A DNA stretch of 64,000 nucleotides from Ralstonia pickettii (GTDB lineage: Bacteria > Pseudomonadota > Gammaproteobacteria > Burkholderiales > Burkholderiaceae): positions 62,001-126,000 of the forward strand of contig NZ_MCGB01000097.1 in NCBI RefSeq assembly GCF_001699815.1. Direction: 5' to 3'. Below, in pieces: positions 1 to 8,812 of this stretch. Positions within the stretch are counted from its first letter, which is position 1. The number at the start of each line of letters is the position of its first letter. The notes beneath the pieces were generated by a model. It saw only the letters and a list, made by a program, of their open reading frames with translations. It was not told where the DNA came from and did not search any database. The position numbers and the translations under genes are program-made.

Positions 1-768
1 ATGCGGGGTGGGCGGCGGCAACTCCATCGCCTGATCGCGCGTCGCGGCCGGCAGCCGGGGGAACGGGTCGACGCCGGTGAATTGTGCGAGTTTGGCGATG
101 CTGACCACCGCATATTTCGGCGTGGCATCGTTGGGTGCGATGTAGGCTGCTGCGCCGACGCCCGGGACGTAGATCGCTTTCCACAGATAGTCGGGTACCC
201 GTACATGTTCGTTGAGGTAACGGGCCTTGCCGTCCGTGAATGCTGGGCCGGTCACCACGTAGGCTTCGCCGGTCTGCCGTACCAGGCGGCGGGTCGACGT
301 CTCCAGGTGGCTCCACATGCGGCGGTTGCTGACCGAGTTCTGCGGGACGACGTTGGCCAAGCTGAAACTTTCCTGTTGCGATGCCAGGTCGCCGAAGTCC
401 CCGCTTGGCGACATGTGGCCACGGTCAATCTGGACGTGCGAGCTACCGTGGTAGTCCTGCAGGGTGGCGCGGGCGGTTGCCGGCAAAGACGTCTCTTCGA
501 AGAAATCGCTTTCGCGCGGCAGCTCACGCGCCTGGTTCACCGCCTGCGCGGTCAGGTGTTCGGCTGACCACAGCGGTGTCCGGGTCGCCGAGGACACGAG
601 CACCGCGTAGGCGCGGTAGCAGAGCAGGTGGCTGGCGCCAGCGTGCTTGCTGGACAGCACCTTCGGTTGCGCGCCGTCCGCGACCGATGCGCCGCAGTGA
701 TCGGGAGAGGCGCCGGCGACCTGGAGGAATGCAGAGAGGGCAACGAAGAGCAGGGTTTTTTTGAGCAC
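1..768 (-). CDS. Secreted DNA/RNA non-specific endonuclease, 3' end beyond window
   Basis: A GTG-initiated frame runs without a stop to the window edge (256 codons seen). Residues 1-20 form a signal peptide (MLKKTLLFVALSAF, then VAGA), so the enzyme is probably exported. The motif DRGHM at residues 115-119 supplies the catalytic His of the Serratia-nuclease (NUC1) family. The spacing of N139, N148, E156 and R160 matches the metal-binding Asn, second Asn, Glu and Arg of that family. It would cleave DNA and RNA outside the cytoplasm with a divalent metal. No strong ribosome binding site precedes the GTG. Similar exported nucleases are common on conjugative elements, though their role there is not settled. 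Confidence 0.88.
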   Translation of the reverse strand, partial: MLKKTLLFVALSAFLQVAGASPDHCGASVADGAQPKVLSSKHAGASHLLCYRAYAVLVSSATRTPLWSAEHLTAQAVNQARELPRESDFFEETSLPATARATLQDYHGSSHVQIDRGHMSPSGDFGDLASQQESFSLANVVPQNSVSNRRMWSHLETSTRRLVRQTGEAYVVTGPAFTDGKARYLNEHVRVPDYLWKAIYVPGVGAAAYIAPNDATPKYAVVSIAKLAQFTGVDPFPRLPAATRDQAMELPPPTPH

Positions 769-1009
769 GGCAGTTGGGATCCGGGTTGACCTAGATCCAT
801 CGTGCCTTGTAACGGGCAATGTCAAGTACCCGAAAGCGAGAGCTTCTGCGGGCCGATTTGCGTGAAGGGTTTGGGAGTGCTGGGCACGGAACGAGATCCG
901 GCCGGCCAAAGCATGGCCGTTACCGCACGGTCATCTACCGCGCGTCGACGCCATCGTCAGTTGGAAGGTCAGCGCCTCGCCGATCGCGCGATCATGGTGG
1001 CGAGGGGCG

Positions 1010-1582
1010 CTAGTCGAGCTGAGGCTCCAGGGCATCCACCGCACGCGCGACGAATACGTCCATGCGCGCGAAGGCATTTTCTTCGCCTTCAACCAGTTCG
1101 GCGTCGAACGCGTCGAGTGGTTCGAAGCGGATCCAGGGACGGCCATCGACGTAGATGACCTTGGCCAATCGCACGAGCTTGCGATACCGGCCGGCGTCTT
1201 CAAGGACGGTGGCCATTGGTACTTCCGCGGCGGCGGGGGAAGCGGGCCTGCTGAGCTGGGCGGCCATTGCCGCGAATATCGGTCCGCGGGTTTCCCAATC
1301 CATGGCATTGCGGGCGATCGCGTCCAGCAGCATTGGGATGTCCACCGGCGTCAATTGGCGACGCGCGATCGAGGCCAGCTCGTGTTGATCGGTTGGGCGA
1401 TACTCGACGCGTCGGTTCCAGATCAAAGCCAGCTCGTCGTAGGCCGCTTCTTTGGAGGTTCCGATTTGCACGGGCGGCGTGCCAATGCCGCACTGTGTAC
1501 ACACAATGACGGCCTCCTTTCGGCCAGCGAAGAACCTGGCCCGTCCGCCGCAGTGACCACAGCCGATCAGATCGTCAAACAT
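1010..1582 (-). CDS. Lar-like zinc-ribbon protein with unknown C-terminal half
   Basis: The first 60 residues have CGHCGG and CTQCG cysteine pairs followed by ALIWNRRVE. That is the pattern of Lar-family restriction-alleviation proteins (two CxxC pairs and a terminal WN-R). Lar proteins modulate type I restriction in phages and mobile elements. The remaining ~130 residues have no motif I recognise, so the protein is about twice the usual Lar length. It lies 240 bp upstream of the nuclease in the same direction. The anti-restriction role is inferred from the N-terminal domain only. Confidence 0.6.
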   Translation of the reverse strand: MFDDLIGCGHCGGRARFFAGRKEAVIVCTQCGIGTPPVQIGTSKEAAYDELALIWNRRVEYRPTDQHELASIARRQLTPVDIPMLLDAIARNAMDWETRGPIFAAMAAQLSRPASPAAAEVPMATVLEDAGRYRKLVRLAKVIYVDGRPWIRFEPLDAFDAELVEGEENAFARMDVFVARAVDALEPQLD

Positions 1583-1662
1583 ACCGTTGGGTCTCGATGA
1601 TTGGATTTTAAGTCCGGATTATGCCTGTCGCCGAGTTTGTTGAACCACCACTGCAGACGGGT

Positions 1663-1905
1663 TTATGTTGCAGCGGCTCCAAAATATGCGTGAGACGTCG
1701 CCAAAATCCTGATGGCGGCGCTTTCCATGAAGCCTTGGATGATGGCTTCAGCCTCGGCGCGGGCGCGGCCGAACGCCCAGAACTCGTGCAGCCAGTGGCC
1801 TCCTGGGCTGTCTGGCCCCTGCTGGAGGCCGATGGACAGGGCGCCGCGCACGGCGATGATCGTTTCAGGGTGGGGAAATTCGGAGGAGAGATCTGCTGGG
1901 GGCAT
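1663..1905 (-). CDS. Small hypothetical protein (80 aa)
   Basis: The predicted product is a soluble, slightly acidic 80-residue protein with no signal peptide or recognised domain. Amino-acid composition is balanced, unlike the Arg/Pro-rich shadow frames around it, and the gene follows the direction of its neighbours. No clear ribosome binding site is visible. Function unknown. Confidence 0.45.
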   Translation of the reverse strand: MPPADLSSEFPHPETIIAVRGALSIGLQQGPDSPGGHWLHEFWAFGRARAEAEAIIQGFMESAAIRILATSHAYFGAAAT

Positions 1906-2139
1906 GTACTACGTTATTTGGTAAAGGCCAACTTCCTCACTGCGCTTTTGAGGAATGGCTGGAGATAATGCGGAGAATAGCTGGGCGGCACCAGAATGTA
2001 TGTTCATTGTGCGTGCCGATTGTTGCTGTTGTGCGGGATCAAGTCAGCGAGGCGACGTGGACGGCGCCGCGGGTTTGAGCAACTGGTCGAGCATCCGGCA
2101 GCGAAGCTCGCAGGCTGCTTTGCCCCAGGCGCTACCGCT

Positions 2140-2223
2140 CTACCTGTGGCGTTCGGCGAAGGGAAGGCCGGTCGTCGGGCTGCGACCACTGAAGATGCTG
2201 CGGAGGTTGACGTGCTCACGCAT
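2140..2223 (-). CDS. Possible 27-aa peptide gene, amber codon then 31 further codons
   Basis: The ATG overlaps the stop of the upstream gene by 8 nt (ATGCGTGA), which suggests translational coupling. After 27 codons comes TAG, then 31 more sense codons of ordinary composition in the same frame to TGA near 2044. This may be a small gene broken by an amber mutation. The rest of the 1906-2215 interval holds nothing I can identify. Confidence 0.25.
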   Translation of the reverse strand: MREHVNLRSIFSGRSPTTGLPFAERHR

Positions 2224-3079
2224 GGCCGCCGCCGCCCACCGGGGCGCTGGCATGTGGCTGGCCGGGAAGGCTGGGCCACATGCTGCTATCCGCTCCGGAA
2301 ATGTTCGTGTGCCAGTTGGCGAGTGCCGCAGCGGTCGTGATCGTGTGATGCAGCGCCTTGTCAACGTTGCCGGCCTGCAGGTACATCATGGAGCGGGTTT
2401 CGAGGTGGCCAACGAGAAAGACCCAGTCCGCTGGCGACTTGTCGGCGTCCTTGGCAGTTCCCCAACGCTGGCGCTGGTGGGCGGCTTCTTGCACGACCCC
2501 GCGGGCAAAGTCATGCAGCTCGGGGCTGTTGAGCAGTTGCTCTGCATTCAGTGCCCGGGCTCGCCAGTGGTCGAGCTCTGCGATCTGAGGGCGCGTGATG
2601 TCGAGAGAATGGCGCAGTGCATGCCAAACATGCGAATCCAGAGATCCCCGCTTGTGCGCGTAGACCGACTGGGCGAGCACCTTGCGATCCGAAGTGCAGC
2701 GGCGCAGTGTCACCCAGGTGGAGCCGTCGTCATCGGCCACACTGATTTCCCAGCCGGGAGGTAGCCATGGCGCGGCATTGTTGGATTTCTGGCATGCCCG
2801 GCAGGGAACCTTGCCTTTGTACACCGTCAGCTCGCTACCGAAGCCGTGGCAACTCGCACATGGCGCCTCGGGCATTGCCGTTGCCGCCGGCGTGGTGGTC
2901 GATTCCCCTTGTGGCCAGCCAAGAGCCTTCTGAGCCCGGTCAAAGGCGGGGCGGACGGTATCCGGAATGCCGTCTTCCTGGCCCGCCCACCATTGCACTG
3001 AAAGAACGAGGTCGGCAAGCAGCGTCATGGCTTCGTGTTGAGTTGTTGCCGGGGAAGCGTTCTCATTCGTCTGCTGCAT
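2216..3079 (-). CDS. Protein with DnaJ-like zinc knuckle and C-terminal diphosphohydrolase-like helical domain
   Basis: The start at 3079 is chosen because GGAGGT lies 6 nt upstream; it overlaps the upstream gene by 17 nt. Residues ~73-97 carry CASCHGFG and CRAC, a zinc-ribbon-like pair. The last ~90 residues (HQRQRWG, DWVFLVGHLE, DKALHHTITTAA) resemble the dATP/dGTP diphosphohydrolase / MazG-like segment often seen in phage and plasmid proteins of Burkholderiales. That suggests a nucleotide-pool function, but this is family resemblance only. It belongs to a three-gene overlapping set covering 2216-5302. Confidence 0.6.
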   Translation of the reverse strand: MQQTNENASPATTQHEAMTLLADLVLSVQWWAGQEDGIPDTVRPAFDRAQKALGWPQGESTTTPAATAMPEAPCASCHGFGSELTVYKGKVPCRACQKSNNAAPWLPPGWEISVADDDGSTWVTLRRCTSDRKVLAQSVYAHKRGSLDSHVWHALRHSLDITRPQIAELDHWRARALNAEQLLNSPELHDFARGVVQEAAHQRQRWGTAKDADKSPADWVFLVGHLETRSMMYLQAGNVDKALHHTITTAAALANWHTNISGADSSMWPSLPGQPHASAPVGGGGHA

Positions 3080-3395
3080 CGTTGACCTCCGTCGTCGTTG
3101 CTGTGCTGTGTGGAGCGGCCTTGCCATTGCCTCGTTGGTAGCCTGGACACCCACCGCCCGAATAGTCGAAGCCGGAGCAACCATCGGTTGCGTGTGGGCA
3201 CAGCGCGGCGCCGCATTCCTTGCTCATCGGGAGTACCTTGTGGCCCCTTGCCTTGTCGATCGTCAGCTTGGTGCGCGCCTCGGCTGGCGTGAGCGAGCGC
3301 CCGGTGGCATCACGGAAGAGGCCAATGTAGTCGTCCGGGTACGTGCTGCTCCGCACGAAGCCCTCGATGTCCAGGTGTATATGGAACCCCCACAT
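3063..3395 (-). CDS. Hypothetical protein, Cys-rich C-terminus (110 aa)
   Basis: The ATG overlaps the upstream stop as TGATG, so translation is probably coupled. The C-terminal half has three spaced cysteines (CGAALC and DGCSGF, then GGGCPG) that could bind metal. No family recognised. It sits between a long modular protein and the zinc-knuckle protein in one overlapping operon. Confidence 0.6.
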   Translation of the reverse strand: MWGFHIHLDIEGFVRSSTYPDDYIGLFRDATGRSLTPAEARTKLTIDKARGHKVLPMSKECGAALCPHATDGCSGFDYSGGGCPGYQRGNGKAAPHSTATTTEVNDAADE

Positions 3396-5302
3396 CAGCG
3401 TGGGCCCTCGTCTGCGTCAATCGACGCAGCACCGGGCGTATCGCGCAAAACTGTGTGGCCATCGGCGTCAGCGTTGGCCGTGCCGACTCCGTCAGCGCAC
3501 AATCGCAGCTCCTGGGGTCCTGGGTAGAACTCGACCACGTCGTAGCCATGCTCCTTCCAGTCGTCGGCGATCGCCTTGCTGTCGGTGATGGGCACGCACA
3601 CAGCGGGATGCGTCGTTTTCCAGATCGCGGGCCGTGACGTGTCCGGCCGGCCCTTGTCGGCCAGCTCGTCATCCACCGCCGTTGGCCCCAGCCACTGAGA
3701 GCCCTCGCCGGGGCACTCGACGTCCCAGGCGAGCAGTCCGTCCTTGTAGGGCACAACGGCGACCTCTGCGTCGTGACCACCGAAGAACTGCTGCAGGCTC
3801 TCGGCCTGGCGGAGGGTGATGAGCAGCATGGGGCGCCGCGCCGGTGTAATGCCCGCAGTTTGATGATCGCGGATTCGCTGCAGCACAGCGCGGGTGCGGG
3901 GTCCGCAATGGCCTTCGTCGAGACACCAGTCGATCTCGGCAGCCAGCGCGGCATTGTCAACCTCCAGCGTCGCCGGAACGACAGGGGCGCCACTCAACGC
4001 CGGTGGCCACGGCTCCGGCATTAGGTGCGTGACGTTGCGTGCCGGCTCGGTACCGGGCTCGCCGTTGCGGTCCGGATCAAGCTCGTAGAAGTCGGTGGCC
4101 TTCAAGGTATGGAACCGCTGGCCACCGTACAAGGGGTACACCTCGACTTCACAGCCACGGCCTCGGAAATGCTTCGCGGTGTCGTCTGCTTCACTGCGCG
4201 TGCGTACCAGCAATACTTTGTATCCGCTCACAGCCACGTCGAACGCCCTCGGCTCGCCCTGCTGTAGGTCGGAGTGGTGGGGGCAATCATCGTTCGTGCA
4301 CTGAAACTCCTCGCCCATCTCGGCCAGTGCGCTTTCGATCGTCGGATATGCCGCTGTGTCCCAGCAGCCCGGGTAGTGGATCGCCGCCGCCAGACTACTG
4401 CCCAGGACTTTGCGGACGGCGGCCAATGCTCCGTTCCAGCCTTCGTTGTGGTGCTCGGTTGCAAGATAGGCTTCCGTGCCGCTCCTATGCGGGTTGTGAT
4501 GTTTTTCGCTCAGCATTGCGCTTGTTCGCTGTGGTTTTCTTGAGGTCCGGCCGAACGGCTGGTCCCCATTCTGAAATGGGCTGTCAGGAGGCAAGGCACC
4601 GCAACCGTCCTCATGGACAAACAGCTCGTGAACGCCGCGCAGCGCGTCCATGACGCCTTTCGCATGCGCATCGGACAAGGCGATGGCGCCAGCTGGCGCC
4701 TCTTCCTCGGCTGCGCGCCTCTCGCGGTCCACAAGGTCCAGCATGGACAGGCGACGTATCACATCGTGGCCGTCAATCTGGCCGACGACCCTGATGGCGG
4801 CCAACATGTTGCGAAGGGTGGAGGGTTCACCGGCACCGGCACAGTCCGCGGGAACTGCTGCCGCGGGTGGCATGCTGGCTTGCGGGGCGTCGGCACGCCG
4901 CCATTTGTCGAACTCTCGAAGGAAGACCGTGTCGGCGAGCAGGCCAGCGATTGCGTTGGCAATCAGCCCGCGTTCCCGTGGAGTCGGGACATGGGACCCC
5001 AGCGTGCCGTGTAGCTGGTATCCGGACACAAACTGGTCGACCACCGCTTGCACCGGCGCGTACGCTGGTTCCTGTCGGTCAGCATCATCTACGGCGGTCA
5101 CCGCATTCAGCGCGGAGTGGTAGCCGCAACGAAAGCCTGGCACAACGAGTGCGCCATCTGGCACGCATTCGACGCAAGCATGATCGAGGGTGCGGTCTCT
5201 GCTGAGCAGAATCCATTTCGCCATGGTGAGCGTGGCGTTCGCGCGGGCGCGGCCATCGGGACCGCATGCGACTGCAGGGCTGGAGGATGCGGAGGTGTTC
5301 AT
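3395..5302 (-). CDS. Large hypothetical protein of plasmid type (635 aa)
   Basis: An uninterrupted 635-codon frame; ATG at 5302 is preferred over a TTG two codons earlier. The sequence looks like several short domains joined by low-complexity linkers. The N-terminal ~70 residues contain CVECVP and HSALNAV, as in short plasmid proteins with a WILLSRD start. A middle part carries CTNDDCPHH, a possible metal site. The C-terminal half repeats short alpha/beta units. No catalytic motif is recognised. The downstream gene overlaps it by one base. Confidence 0.6.
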   Translation of the reverse strand: MNTSASSSPAVACGPDGRARANATLTMAKWILLSRDRTLDHACVECVPDGALVVPGFRCGYHSALNAVTAVDDADRQEPAYAPVQAVVDQFVSGYQLHGTLGSHVPTPRERGLIANAIAGLLADTVFLREFDKWRRADAPQASMPPAAAVPADCAGAGEPSTLRNMLAAIRVVGQIDGHDVIRRLSMLDLVDRERRAAEEEAPAGAIALSDAHAKGVMDALRGVHELFVHEDGCGALPPDSPFQNGDQPFGRTSRKPQRTSAMLSEKHHNPHRSGTEAYLATEHHNEGWNGALAAVRKVLGSSLAAAIHYPGCWDTAAYPTIESALAEMGEEFQCTNDDCPHHSDLQQGEPRAFDVAVSGYKVLLVRTRSEADDTAKHFRGRGCEVEVYPLYGGQRFHTLKATDFYELDPDRNGEPGTEPARNVTHLMPEPWPPALSGAPVVPATLEVDNAALAAEIDWCLDEGHCGPRTRAVLQRIRDHQTAGITPARRPMLLITLRQAESLQQFFGGHDAEVAVVPYKDGLLAWDVECPGEGSQWLGPTAVDDELADKGRPDTSRPAIWKTTHPAVCVPITDSKAIADDWKEHGYDVVEFYPGPQELRLCADGVGTANADADGHTVLRDTPGAASIDADEGPR

Positions 5303-5403
5303 CGTCAATTGTGTGCGAGGCGGCTGGCCTCGGGTGGCAATGGATTCAGATCAGCGTAGCCAGCCCAGTACAAAGTCAAGGGATGGCACCAGCCGCTCGG
5401 TGG

Positions 5404-6174
5404 TCATGCCGTCGCGAGTTGCGCGTCAAGCGTGTCGAGTGCCGGAACAGGCAAACGTGGCGAGCCAGTGGTCGGCCCAGCGCGAGGGCGTTCGGTCGAC
5501 GCGTCGAAGGCCGCCGATTTGTCGCGCGTCAGAAGCTCCCCCAAACGAGAGGGAAGTTCTGCCAACACGAACGCGCATAGGTTCGTGTCTTGATCATCCA
5601 ATGCACTGGCCGCGCGGCGCCGACCGTCGGTGCCGGCGTTCGAGCGCCGGCAATGTCGATCCCCAGCGCCAGCCATCCGAGCCAGTAGCGGCTGCGCTTC
5701 GGAGGGAACCGGTGCGGCGCGATCCTGCACCACCTGGAGCACCCGCAGAAGGTCTGACGCTTGCTCACGTGCGCGTTCCAAGTCAGTGAGGTAGGCCCGC
5801 AGGTGGGCAATTTCAGCGTCGAATTCCTTCAATTCCTGGTAGCGGATCTGACTGAGATACGCCGTAAGCGCGTATTGGAGGATCGACAGCGACTCACGGG
5901 TTTGCTTGCGGGGAAACACCGCAAGGAATTTGCGCCCGCGGTGGAATTCCGCGATGACGTCGGAGGTCATGAATGCGGGGAGCCTGACCTGAAGCGAACG
6001 AACAACCGACCGAGAGACGGCCGGCACCAATATGCCGACCTGCGCGGCGAGATAGGCCGTGCGAATACGCTGCGCAGCACAGAGCTGTGAGTGCACCCGG
6101 TCGGCACGACGGCTCAGTGCCGACAGCGCCTTGGCCAGCGTGCTTTGCGCTGCGTCGATCAATTGCTCTGCCAT
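5404..6174 (-). CDS. Hypothetical helical protein (256 aa)
   Basis: The start has a good ribosome binding site (GGAGGAT). The protein is mostly helical, with heptad-like stretches near residues 1-50 and 110-150 that could form a coiled coil, and an Arg-rich low-complexity stretch near residue 175. No signal peptide or recognised domain. It is the last gene of a minus-strand run from 10709. Confidence 0.5.
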   Translation of the reverse strand: MAEQLIDAAQSTLAKALSALSRRADRVHSQLCAAQRIRTAYLAAQVGILVPAVSRSVVRSLQVRLPAFMTSDVIAEFHRGRKFLAVFPRKQTRESLSILQYALTAYLSQIRYQELKEFDAEIAHLRAYLTDLERAREQASDLLRVLQVVQDRAAPVPSEAQPLLARMAGAGDRHCRRSNAGTDGRRRAASALDDQDTNLCAFVLAELPSRLGELLTRDKSAAFDASTERPRAGPTTGSPRLPVPALDTLDAQLATA

Positions 6175-6213
6175 TCCATCCTCCGATGTCGTGTACGCCC
6201 GGGAGTCAGTCGT

Positions 6214-7467
6214 TCAGGCCACCTGCAGGTCGCCGGCGGCCAGCGCTGGCACGCGTGTCACCATGAAGCGGCGCACCGCGCGCAACCCCTGAGCCGAGTA
6301 GAAGGCCTCATTGGCCACGGATATCGGAAGCGCAATTACGTAGCAGGGATTGCCGTTGGCAAACTGGATCTGGGTCGACCCGTTGGGCAGCGCCACGTTG
6401 TGCTCGCGCCCACGCAAAAAGACGACTGCCACGGTGGGTTTGCCGGGCTCCTGAAACAGTGCATAGGTGGGTTGAGTCGCCAGCACATCGGCCGGCAGGC
6501 CCGGCTCCTCGGGATCGCCTGGGAGGAAAACGCGCCGCTCGTCGGACCAGACGTAGATGCGAAGCGCGCCGGCGTGGCGCATGCCGTCGGGTGCCGCGCC
6601 GTTCCACCAATCGCATAGAACGCGCACGGCCGGGTCAGCCTCGTAGTCGCTGCCACGACTGGGCATCTCGCCGCCGGCGGCTGTGAGTGCCTTCACCAGT
6701 GCGTCATAGTCACCCGTGACCGTCTGGTTGTCGCAGGCCTGCTCGAGGTCAGCGCGCCGGCGCTTCTTGGCCAGTGAGACCGGAATGCCGTGGAAATCAG
6801 CCAGGCTCGTCAGGTTGATGCGCTCGACGATGGGCCGATCTGCATTCCAGATGCCGGACAGCCATTCGTCCGTGCGATACAGCAAAACGAATTTTTGGCC
6901 TGCATCCGTTTGCGGAGTGGCCGCGAGCGCCTGTTCGAGGTCGCTTGCCGCAATCTCTGACTCCTTGAACCAGCCCAGGAACGCATCGTCGGGCTGCATG
7001 AGCATCAAGAGATCCAGGATCAGCCCTACCTCTTCCGGGTCGCAATAGAGCGACGCAAAACGAAGAGCATTGCTTTCGAGGTTGGGCGAGCGCATGACGA
7101 CCCCGTACACGCTCTTGTCGTCCCGCTCGCTCAGCACCAGCACCGGCCAGTTCGAGAGGCTGTCCTTGGCAGTCAGGCCCCACTTGACCGGCCAGCTGTC
7201 CTTGAGCACGTCGTGCTCTGCAAGGTGCAATTCGGCGGACCGGAAAGGCGATTGGGCCAGCAGCTCGCGCACGATGTCGTCGGGCTCGGCAGCGAACGTG
7301 CCGGTAATCGGAACCGGGCGCGCCAATGCATAGTGGACCGTCGCGCTTTTGACATCGCTGTCGTTCGGAACAACGGCCACGTAACGGAACAGGCGTGCGG
7401 TGCCGGTCACCCTGTCATGCTGGTCAAACAGCCAATCACGAATTGCCAAGCATTGCGTGTCTTGCAT
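6214..7467 (-). CDS. Hypothetical protein in DUF1173/helicase operon (417 aa)
   Basis: ATG at 7467 has AAGGA upstream. An alternative ATG at 7581 overlaps the stop of the DUF1173 gene (TGATG) and would add 38 residues of poorer composition. The product is a soluble alpha/beta protein without catalytic motifs I can name. Its position directly after the DUF1173 and helicase genes suggests a shared DNA-related role, which is only guilt by association. Confidence 0.6.
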   Translation of the reverse strand: MQDTQCLAIRDWLFDQHDRVTGTARLFRYVAVVPNDSDVKSATVHYALARPVPITGTFAAEPDDIVRELLAQSPFRSAELHLAEHDVLKDSWPVKWGLTAKDSLSNWPVLVLSERDDKSVYGVVMRSPNLESNALRFASLYCDPEEVGLILDLLMLMQPDDAFLGWFKESEIAASDLEQALAATPQTDAGQKFVLLYRTDEWLSGIWNADRPIVERINLTSLADFHGIPVSLAKKRRRADLEQACDNQTVTGDYDALVKALTAAGGEMPSRGSDYEADPAVRVLCDWWNGAAPDGMRHAGALRIYVWSDERRVFLPGDPEEPGLPADVLATQPTYALFQEPGKPTVAVVFLRGREHNVALPNGSTQIQFANGNPCYVIALPISVANEAFYSAQGLRAVRRFMVTRVPALAAGDLQVA

Positions 7468-7580
7468 GGGGGGTTCCTTGTTGACGATGTTACCGGTCAT
7501 CGCCGGCGACTTGAGTGAGCTGAGCGGGGCGCCTGGTTGCATGCGTGCGCCATCGGCAGAGCGGTTCAGTGGAGTCTTCA

Positions 7581-8801
7581 TCACCGGTCTCGATGTGTCG
7601 GCGGGAGGCGGGTGTCCGCTACGGGGTGTTTGTTCGGGTTCCATTCGACCAACCGGATACCGTTGGTCGCGTAGTACTCGCGCTTTTCCTGCATCCGCCG
7701 GTCGTACTCGCGGTTGCCGGTCATGCCGAGCACTTCGATAACGGTGCGCTGGTCGACATCCTTTAACTCGAAGTCCGGGTGGACTGCGGCGGCGCCCACA
7801 TGGCGCAGTGGCTTCTCGAACCTGCGCTGCAGGCGAATCAGGTGGTCGGCCATGACTGCCTCGTGCGACGAGTCGCATGGCAGGAAGGACGAGTTGGTCA
7901 ACATGGCTGCCATGTCGGCGACGTGCAAGTAGCCATTGGCGGTCTTCTCGACGGCCAGGACCGCCACGCTCCGCAAATCCTTGCGGCCGAGACCGGCCAG
8001 CGCAGTCGCGTAGGAGCGTGAGACCTTCTGAAACAGCGCATTGGACATGAAATACCGCTGGTGGCTTTGGCGCAGCACCAGCATGCCGCCGTGAGCGCTC
8101 GGTTTGAACTCGCCGACCTCGCCGATGATCAGCCCCCGGTGCGTCGTGGTGCCAGCAGTGGTCAGCCGCGCGACGAATGCATCGAACTCGGCAAGGATCT
8201 CGGCCTTATGTTCCGGGTCCCACCTGCGCATGATGTGCAGCACATCGGCTGCCGGGCGGCCGTTGATTTTCGCGTCGGCGAACTCGGCACTGAGCATGGA
8301 CCAGCATGCATTCCAACCGCGGTATCCCTGATCGGCCCACGCGTGCAATCCAGCCGCCTCCCAGGCGTATTCGAGAAATGCGAGGAGAGGTGCCGATCGG
8401 CGATGCGCTCGCGGCGCACTGGAGGCCTGGGGTGATCGCGGGCCAGGCTGGCCGGTGCCGGGCTGTGTAACCTCCAAGGACAGATCAAGCTGAATGAGGT
8501 GCTTGCCGTTCCGGGTTTGGAATGGGCCCTTGGTTCTTGCCGTCGCCGTGGCGTGGCCTTTGCGTTCCTGAAACGGGCACCCCTGACGATGCTTGTAGTT
8601 GGCATCTGGCCAGCGCGCCAGGATGAACGCCGACCGGAGGCGCCGGATGACGAGCTTCGGCCGAGGGGCATGCTCTGTGCAGCCGCACTCGGCGAACCCT
8701 TGAATTCGCTTGGCGCGCTCGAGCTGGGTTGTGTAGCGGCCCGGGTTCTCCAGCACCTCAGCAAGGTCGAAGTCGGACGGGCCGATCCGGATCTTGATCA
8801 T
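7581..8801 (-). CDS. DUF1173 family protein
   Basis: The 406-residue product matches what I know of the DUF1173 family found on Burkholderiales plasmids and integrative elements. It has an N-terminal CGCTEH and HRQGCP cysteine/histidine region, a long central helical part, and a C-terminal HPDFELKD...VIEVLGM segment. That last segment resembles the D...ExK core of PD-(D/E)XK nucleases. The start has AAGGGG upstream. It lies 11 nt downstream of the SF1 helicase gene, so the two are co-transcribed. Nuclease activity is an inference from the motif and is not established for the family. Confidence 0.7.
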   Translation of the reverse strand: MIKIRIGPSDFDLAEVLENPGRYTTQLERAKRIQGFAECGCTEHAPRPKLVIRRLRSAFILARWPDANYKHRQGCPFQERKGHATATARTKGPFQTRNGKHLIQLDLSLEVTQPGTGQPGPRSPQASSAPRAHRRSAPLLAFLEYAWEAAGLHAWADQGYRGWNACWSMLSAEFADAKINGRPAADVLHIMRRWDPEHKAEILAEFDAFVARLTTAGTTTHRGLIIGEVGEFKPSAHGGMLVLRQSHQRYFMSNALFQKVSRSYATALAGLGRKDLRSVAVLAVEKTANGYLHVADMAAMLTNSSFLPCDSSHEAVMADHLIRLQRRFEKPLRHVGAAAVHPDFELKDVDQRTVIEVLGMTGNREYDRRMQEKREYYATNGIRLVEWNPNKHPVADTRLPPTHRDR

Positions 8802-8812
8802 GGTGTGCCCCT

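Noticed and set aside
1-567. Plus-strand 188-codon frame at the window start
   Set aside because: It is the shadow of the minus-strand nuclease, whose signal peptide and full DRGH/N/N/E pattern are unmistakable.
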